A stretch of 10,095 nt of DNA from an uncultured Oscillochloris sp. (GTDB lineage Bacteria; Chloroflexota; Chloroflexia; Chloroflexales; Chloroflexaceae). The stretch spans positions 1-10,095 of the forward strand of contig CAIRDL010000856.1 of the NCBI GenBank assembly GCA_903877345.1, in the 5' to 3' direction. Position numbers and translations under genes: made by a program. The notes under the pieces were generated by a model. It searched no databases. It was not told where the DNA came from and saw nothing but the letters and a program-made list of their open reading frames with translations. This document shows positions 7,701-10,095 of this stretch, piece after piece. Within the stretch, counting starts at the first letter, position 1. The number at the start of each line of letters is the position of its first letter.

Positions 7701-9847
7701 CGCCAACTGCGGCGCAAATCTTCGTAGATCCGATACTCCAACAGCAGCGTGAGCGCGTCCTCGTTGCGCTTGCGTGCCATCGGAGTCGTCCCGACATCGT
7801 TGGCATAACGCGCCTGGGGCAACGCGAAGGTCGCGCAGACCCGTGCCGCAATGGTGGCGTGCGTGAGCGGGTCGTCCGCCGCTTGGGCGGCAAGCGTGCG
7901 CGCAATCGCCGAGCGGAGCGTCGCCACGCTGGCGAAGTCGTTGAAGTGGCCCGCCTGGAGGGAGGCGTCCTGGCGATTATCGGTAAAGCTGAGCAACTTC
8001 TTGGCCGAAGCCTTGAGGTCGGAGCGGCGCAATGCCTCAATCGTGGCGGCCGAGAGCAGCGTGGTCGCCGTACTGCGGCCCTCGCTACTCAAGCGGGCCA
8101 CCTTGCGAAAATCATCCTCGCGTTTGGTGTAAACCACCCCGCAGCGCAGGCAGGTGAGGAACGGGCTTGGCAAGAACCAGCACGGAGTCGCGTCCCCACG
8201 CTCTGCGGCCAGACTCCCATCGGCGCGCACAAACAGACGACGCGGCAGAAACGCCTGGTACTCGCGCAAAATCGTGCGACCACGCCGCGTGATCCGAAAC
8301 CAGGTATCGGGCAGGCGGTCGCTATCCTCATCCGACCAAAGCCCATCGTCAACCGCCAAATAGCCAGCCATCGCCGGACGTGTCACATCCTCACCGCGCG
8401 AAAGCGGATGGCGCGGGTCAACCCGGTCAGCCGCAGGGTCATACGCACAGAGGGCGTAGTGCTGCCCGCACTCGCGGCAGAAGACTTGGGGAAACAGCAA
8501 GCGCGTGCTTCCCGCCCCGCCGATAGCACGCTGCCCTTCCAGGGTCAACACGCGCTGCTCTGGGAGATCAGCGGTCGCGTAGACGGCCCCGCCCTGGGAG
8601 ATAAACTGGTGCAGCTTGAAGGCGAAAGGGGCGGTGGATCCGTCTTCATGGCTCGTCCCCAACTGGAAGAAATGGTGAATGGCGGCCTCGCACACCTGGA
8701 CGGATTCGTCGGTTTGCGCCGCGAGCAAGGTCGCCCCTTCACGCAGACTCTTCGGCTTTGCGCGCACCAACTGGCCGGTATGCGGGTCAACGGCAAGACT
8801 GAAGGTATCCTCAACCCATGCGGCCAACGGGTGCTGGCGAAAGGCCGCGCTGCTGAGCGTGGCAGGCAACGGTGCGTGAAGCACGGCACGCAACTGTTCC
8901 CGCGTCGGACGGTGATAGCTTGACACCGTGCGCGTCAGGGTCTCGGTAATGATTTGGTCTGGGCCGAGGGGCGCACCAAAAATCGTACTGGCGACTGCCG
9001 CAACCAAGGCACGCGGGTCAACCCCAGGATCGGGCCGCGCCATCGTCGCGCTGGTGCCGACACAGACGAGCTGCGGATTGCCGCAGCGTTCGCGCAGGCG
9101 TCGGATGAGCAGCGCCACATCAGCGCCCTGGCGTCCGCGATAGGTGTGCAACTCATCGAGCACCACAAACTGGAGATCGCTCATCCCGGCTTCAACAAAA
9201 CGATACTCCGCAGGACGGGTCAGCATCAGCTCCAGCATCACATAATTTGTAAGCAAAATATGCGGAGGATGCGCCTGGATGTCGCGTTTCTCCTGCTCGC
9301 GCTCCTGCCCGGTATAGCGTTTGACGCGGATGAGATCACGTTGCTCGGCGGGCAGGTTGTCGAGAAAGGCGTTAATCGCGATTTCCTGCGAATTGATCAG
9401 GGCGTTCATCGGGTAGACCAGAATCGCCCGCACCTGGCCGCGTTCTGGCTGATGGCGCACCACGTAATCAATAATCGGAATGAGATAGGTCAGACTTTTG
9501 CCGGAGCCGGTGCCAGTGGTGACGACATAATGCTTGCGCTGCTGGGCGAGATCGAGCGCCTCGCGCTGATGGCGATACAGCGTCAGCGCCTGCGTCGTCG
9601 CACCATCGTGGGCGACAAAGATCTCGCCGCAGCGCGGGTGCAACACATGATGCGCGACCAAGGTGGCAACCGTCTCGGCTGGAGTGTAGGCTGGGGAAAG
9701 CTGAATGAGCGCGTCAGGCCAAAGCGTGCCAGCCGCCAGGTGGGCGTGCACATAGGCGTGGATTGCGGGGTCGGCGATGGTGAGGAAACTCGTGGTGTAG
9801 GCGGCGTAGGTGTCAAGAACATGCTGTCGAAGCTGGAAAACATCCAC
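4778..9847 (-). CDS. Large DEAD/DEAH helicase with C-terminal DUF1998/MZB region (DruE/DrmA-B/MrfA-like)
   Basis: This 1689-residue superfamily 2 helicase has its RecA1 lobe near 85-270: Walker A TGTGSGKS (111-118), motif II DELH (231-234) and TSAT (265-268). RecA2 begins about 615 with the KLLSFTDNRQDASLQ segment. After an insertion of about 300 residues it continues with TMELGIDIADLN (978-989) and QRSGRAGRSG (1005-1014). CxxC pairs at 457/460 and 566/569 lie between the lobes, and 1297/1300 with 1312/1315 form a zinc-ribbon pattern. Cys1540, 1556, 1560 and 1563 in ACARACYRCLLTYSNQ match the cysteine cluster of DUF1998 (MZB) in MrfA-type helicases. About 85 further residues follow. Such proteins unwind DNA in repair (MrfA, much shorter) or phage defence (DruE; DrmA and DrmB, here as one chain). 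Translation starts at GTG 9847, with GAGG 6 nt upstream (9854-9857); the nearby ATG is in another frame. It is the first gene of the operon. Confidence 0.92.
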   Translation of the reverse strand: MDVFQLRQHVLDTYAAYTTSFLTIADPAIHAYVHAHLAAGTLWPDALIQLSPAYTPAETVATLVAHHVLHPRCGEIFVAHDGATTQALTLYRHQREALDLAQQRKHYVVTTGTGSGKSLTYLIPIIDYVVRHQPERGQVRAILVYPMNALINSQEIAINAFLDNLPAEQRDLIRVKRYTGQEREQEKRDIQAHPPHILLTNYVMLELMLTRPAEYRFVEAGMSDLQFVVLDELHTYRGRQGADVALLIRRLRERCGNPQLVCVGTSATMARPDPGVDPRALVAAVASTIFGAPLGPDQIITETLTRTVSSYHRPTREQLRAVLHAPLPATLSSAAFRQHPLAAWVEDTFSLAVDPHTGQLVRAKPKSLREGATLLAAQTDESVQVCEAAIHHFFQLGTSHEDGSTAPFAFKLHQFISQGGAVYATADLPEQRVLTLEGQRAIGGAGSTRLLFPQVFCRECGQHYALCAYDPAADRVDPRHPLSRGEDVTRPAMAGYLAVDDGLWSDEDSDRLPDTWFRITRRGRTILREYQAFLPRRLFVRADGSLAAERGDATPCWFLPSPFLTCLRCGVVYTKREDDFRKVARLSSEGRSTATTLLSAATIEALRRSDLKASAKKLLSFTDNRQDASLQAGHFNDFASVATLRSAIARTLAAQAADDPLTHATIAARVCATFALPQARYANDVGTTPMARKRNEDALTLLLEYRIYEDLRRSWRVTQPNLEQCGLLRIDYLDLDALCAEPTYWVSNPVLHAASGADRTRTIRALLEHMRCELALDAPRLDPEQQTEWVNRYNAKVNVDWKLDDHEVAVLRKATRYVLPSDEPLPPGGRSLATRTAVGRFLRSPEAWPHLAERLTNEDYEALLRALLTVLIGANILTGDGEGAALRSVQIRHDALLWCGGAGTVPEVNPIRARRLAGSQPAPRQVNSFFRELYLNAAERLRAVEGREHTGQVPQEIRVEREQRFRDGDLPVLFCSPTMELGIDIADLNVVHMRNVPPTPANYAQRSGRAGRSGQAALVLTYCAMGSGHDQYFFQRPLQMVAGAVAPPQIELANEDLVLAHIHAIWLAATGFDLMTMIPELIATDQPDLPLYAEVRHRLTLDAAAAARCRALCAGTLHTVLPLLSDAPWFHAGWLDERLAGAVEQFDRAFDRWRELYQLAETQLQAALTQRRRAHSRGSLTPRAIKEADRSYHDAVRQKDVLCNLQSGGKSTAEFYPYRYLASEGFLPGYNFPRLPVRAFLRTDSDDGTFLARPRFLALAEFGPQNIIYHEGRKYQVVRSMLPAGSAEQRLRAAKVCTQCGYFHEGLSADVCEQCGTPFHDQQARVFTHLFEMTTVSTRRIERITCEEEERRREGYRITTHYRFAAAGGTLRRVRAQVHGAGVPPLALSYGAQATIWRMNHGWKRARTEGFTLDLQHGLWNKAPDEAEAETGDPLDHGSDRREDVRIVVHDTRNILLLQCDPQVAAHDEQIMSLQHALQRGIKEYFQLEDQELQTELLGEGALRQILIWEAAEGGAGVLRRLVDEPDTLAQVARTALELCHFDPATGTVLPTGVACARACYRCLLTYSNQTQHARLNRYAVRDLLLSLAAAHVERDHATPPAPATTTLTAPLRRVLDYLRANDGREPLIEGEAPMWYLRMNRTCLLCPAGGEDVTQVRAALRERGRIVYVIDPDQDVGEQLAAYTFWKT

Positions 9848-9882
9848 AGAGCGCCTCGCTTATGCCACACAGGATACGACGC

Positions 9883-9909
9883 AAAAAAATGTTGGCTGGC
9901 GGGCCAACA
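9883..9909 (-). terminator. Terminator-like hairpin in the operon leader (possible attenuator)
   Basis: Reading the minus strand, TGTTGGC, a 6-nt loop CCGCCA, then GCCAACA form a perfect 7-bp stem (9909-9890), extendable by one G-U pair. Seven T residues follow directly (9889-9883). This is the classic shape of a rho-independent terminator. It lies between the putative promoter (9940-9945) and the GTG start at 9847, starting about 23 nt into the leader. It could therefore limit expression of the helicase operon. It could instead end a minus-strand transcript that comes from outside the window. Confidence 0.6.
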
Positions 9910-9939
9910 CGCTGAGGGGAGACCACAACACTGGCGCCT

Positions 9940-9948
9940 AGTATAGCA
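9940..9948 (-). promoter_or_regulatory. Putative extended -10 promoter of the helicase-Nudix-helicase operon
   Basis: On the minus strand TGC (9948-9946) is followed directly by TATACT (9945-9940), an extended -10 element with five of six bases of TATAAT. The hexamer 17 bp upstream (GGGTAC) is not a good -35. Transcription would start near 9932-9933, giving a leader of about 85 nt that contains the terminator-like hairpin. No other good -10 is seen closer to the start codon. Confidence 0.5.
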
Positions 9949-10010
9949 TGGCCCATCGGAGCGTACCCGTCCGCATAGTGAGCGTTACCGTTTGGCGGCG
10001 ATCCCGTCCT

Positions 10011-10095
10011 TCACGAATCGCAGCCCGTGAATCACGAATCGCAGCCCGTGAATCACGAATCGCAGCCCGTGAATCACGAATCGCAGCCCGTGAAT
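10011..10095. repeat. 21-bp tandem repeat array with internal inverted repeats, cut by window end
   Basis: Four perfect copies of a 21-bp unit (tcacgaatcg then cagcccgtgaa) occupy 10011-10094, and the next copy starts at 10095, so the array continues. Each unit begins with TCACG and ends with its complement CGTGA plus one A. Adjoining units therefore create the near-palindrome CGTGA-A-TCACG at every junction. There are no variable spacers, so this is not a CRISPR array. It lies about 65 bp upstream of the putative operon promoter. Confidence 0.95.

Noticed and set aside
1294..9847. Complete DISARM or Druantia system
   Set aside because: Only helicases resembling single components are present. 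No DNA methylase, PLD-type DrmC or other Druantia proteins occur in the window, and a Nudix gene is inserted.
4538..9946. Long plus-strand open frames opposite the large helicase (for example 5447-6694 and 7430-8923)
   Set aside because: They are antisense to a gene with intact helicase motifs. Their proteins are rich in Arg, Gly and His without domains, as expected from the codon bias of GC-rich genes read backwards.
10011..10095. CRISPR array
   Set aside because: The 21-bp units abut directly and are identical, with no variable spacers, and there are no cas genes.

Overview
The window is GC-rich and bacterial. Dense minus-strand coding covers about 1.29-9.85 kb, with repeat-laden gaps on both sides. 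The 'ctttgtgtgctttgtgtct' dispersed repeats, a GxxExxY-family gene remnant and the long DUF1998-type helicase together fit a filamentous Chloroflexota genome. That assignment is inference from style, because no taxonomic marker gene is present.

Left region (1-1293). A 9-bp tandem array runs off the window start. Next comes one copy of a dispersed repeat, then a two-gene plus-strand cassette: a 94-residue protein with a ribbon-helix-helix-like N-terminus, overlapping by 11 nt a 145-residue retropepsin-like aspartic protease. A second copy of the dispersed repeat, forming a 26-bp imperfect inverted repeat, closes the cassette. It abuts a broken minus-strand N-terminus of a GxxExxY-type (PDDEXK_3-like) gene.

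Main region (9950 down to 1294, minus strand). This looks like one three-gene operon. An extended -10 promoter and an 85-nt leader with an intrinsic-terminator-like hairpin precede a 1689-residue DUF1998-type DEAD/DEAH helicase. A 160-residue Nudix hydrolase starts 9 nt after the helicase stop, and a 959-residue SNF2/RapA-like helicase follows 112 nt later. The two helicases resemble parts of known anti-phage systems (SNF2 helicase as in DISARM DrmD; large DUF1998 helicase as in Druantia DruE and DISARM DrmA/DrmB). No methylase, PLD protein or other Druantia subunit is seen in the window. The best reading is a compact helicase-Nudix-helicase system of unassigned type, for defence or for DNA repair (MrfA-like).

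Right edge (9950-10095). A 21-bp tandem array with internal inverted repeats lies upstream of the operon promoter and continues past the window end.
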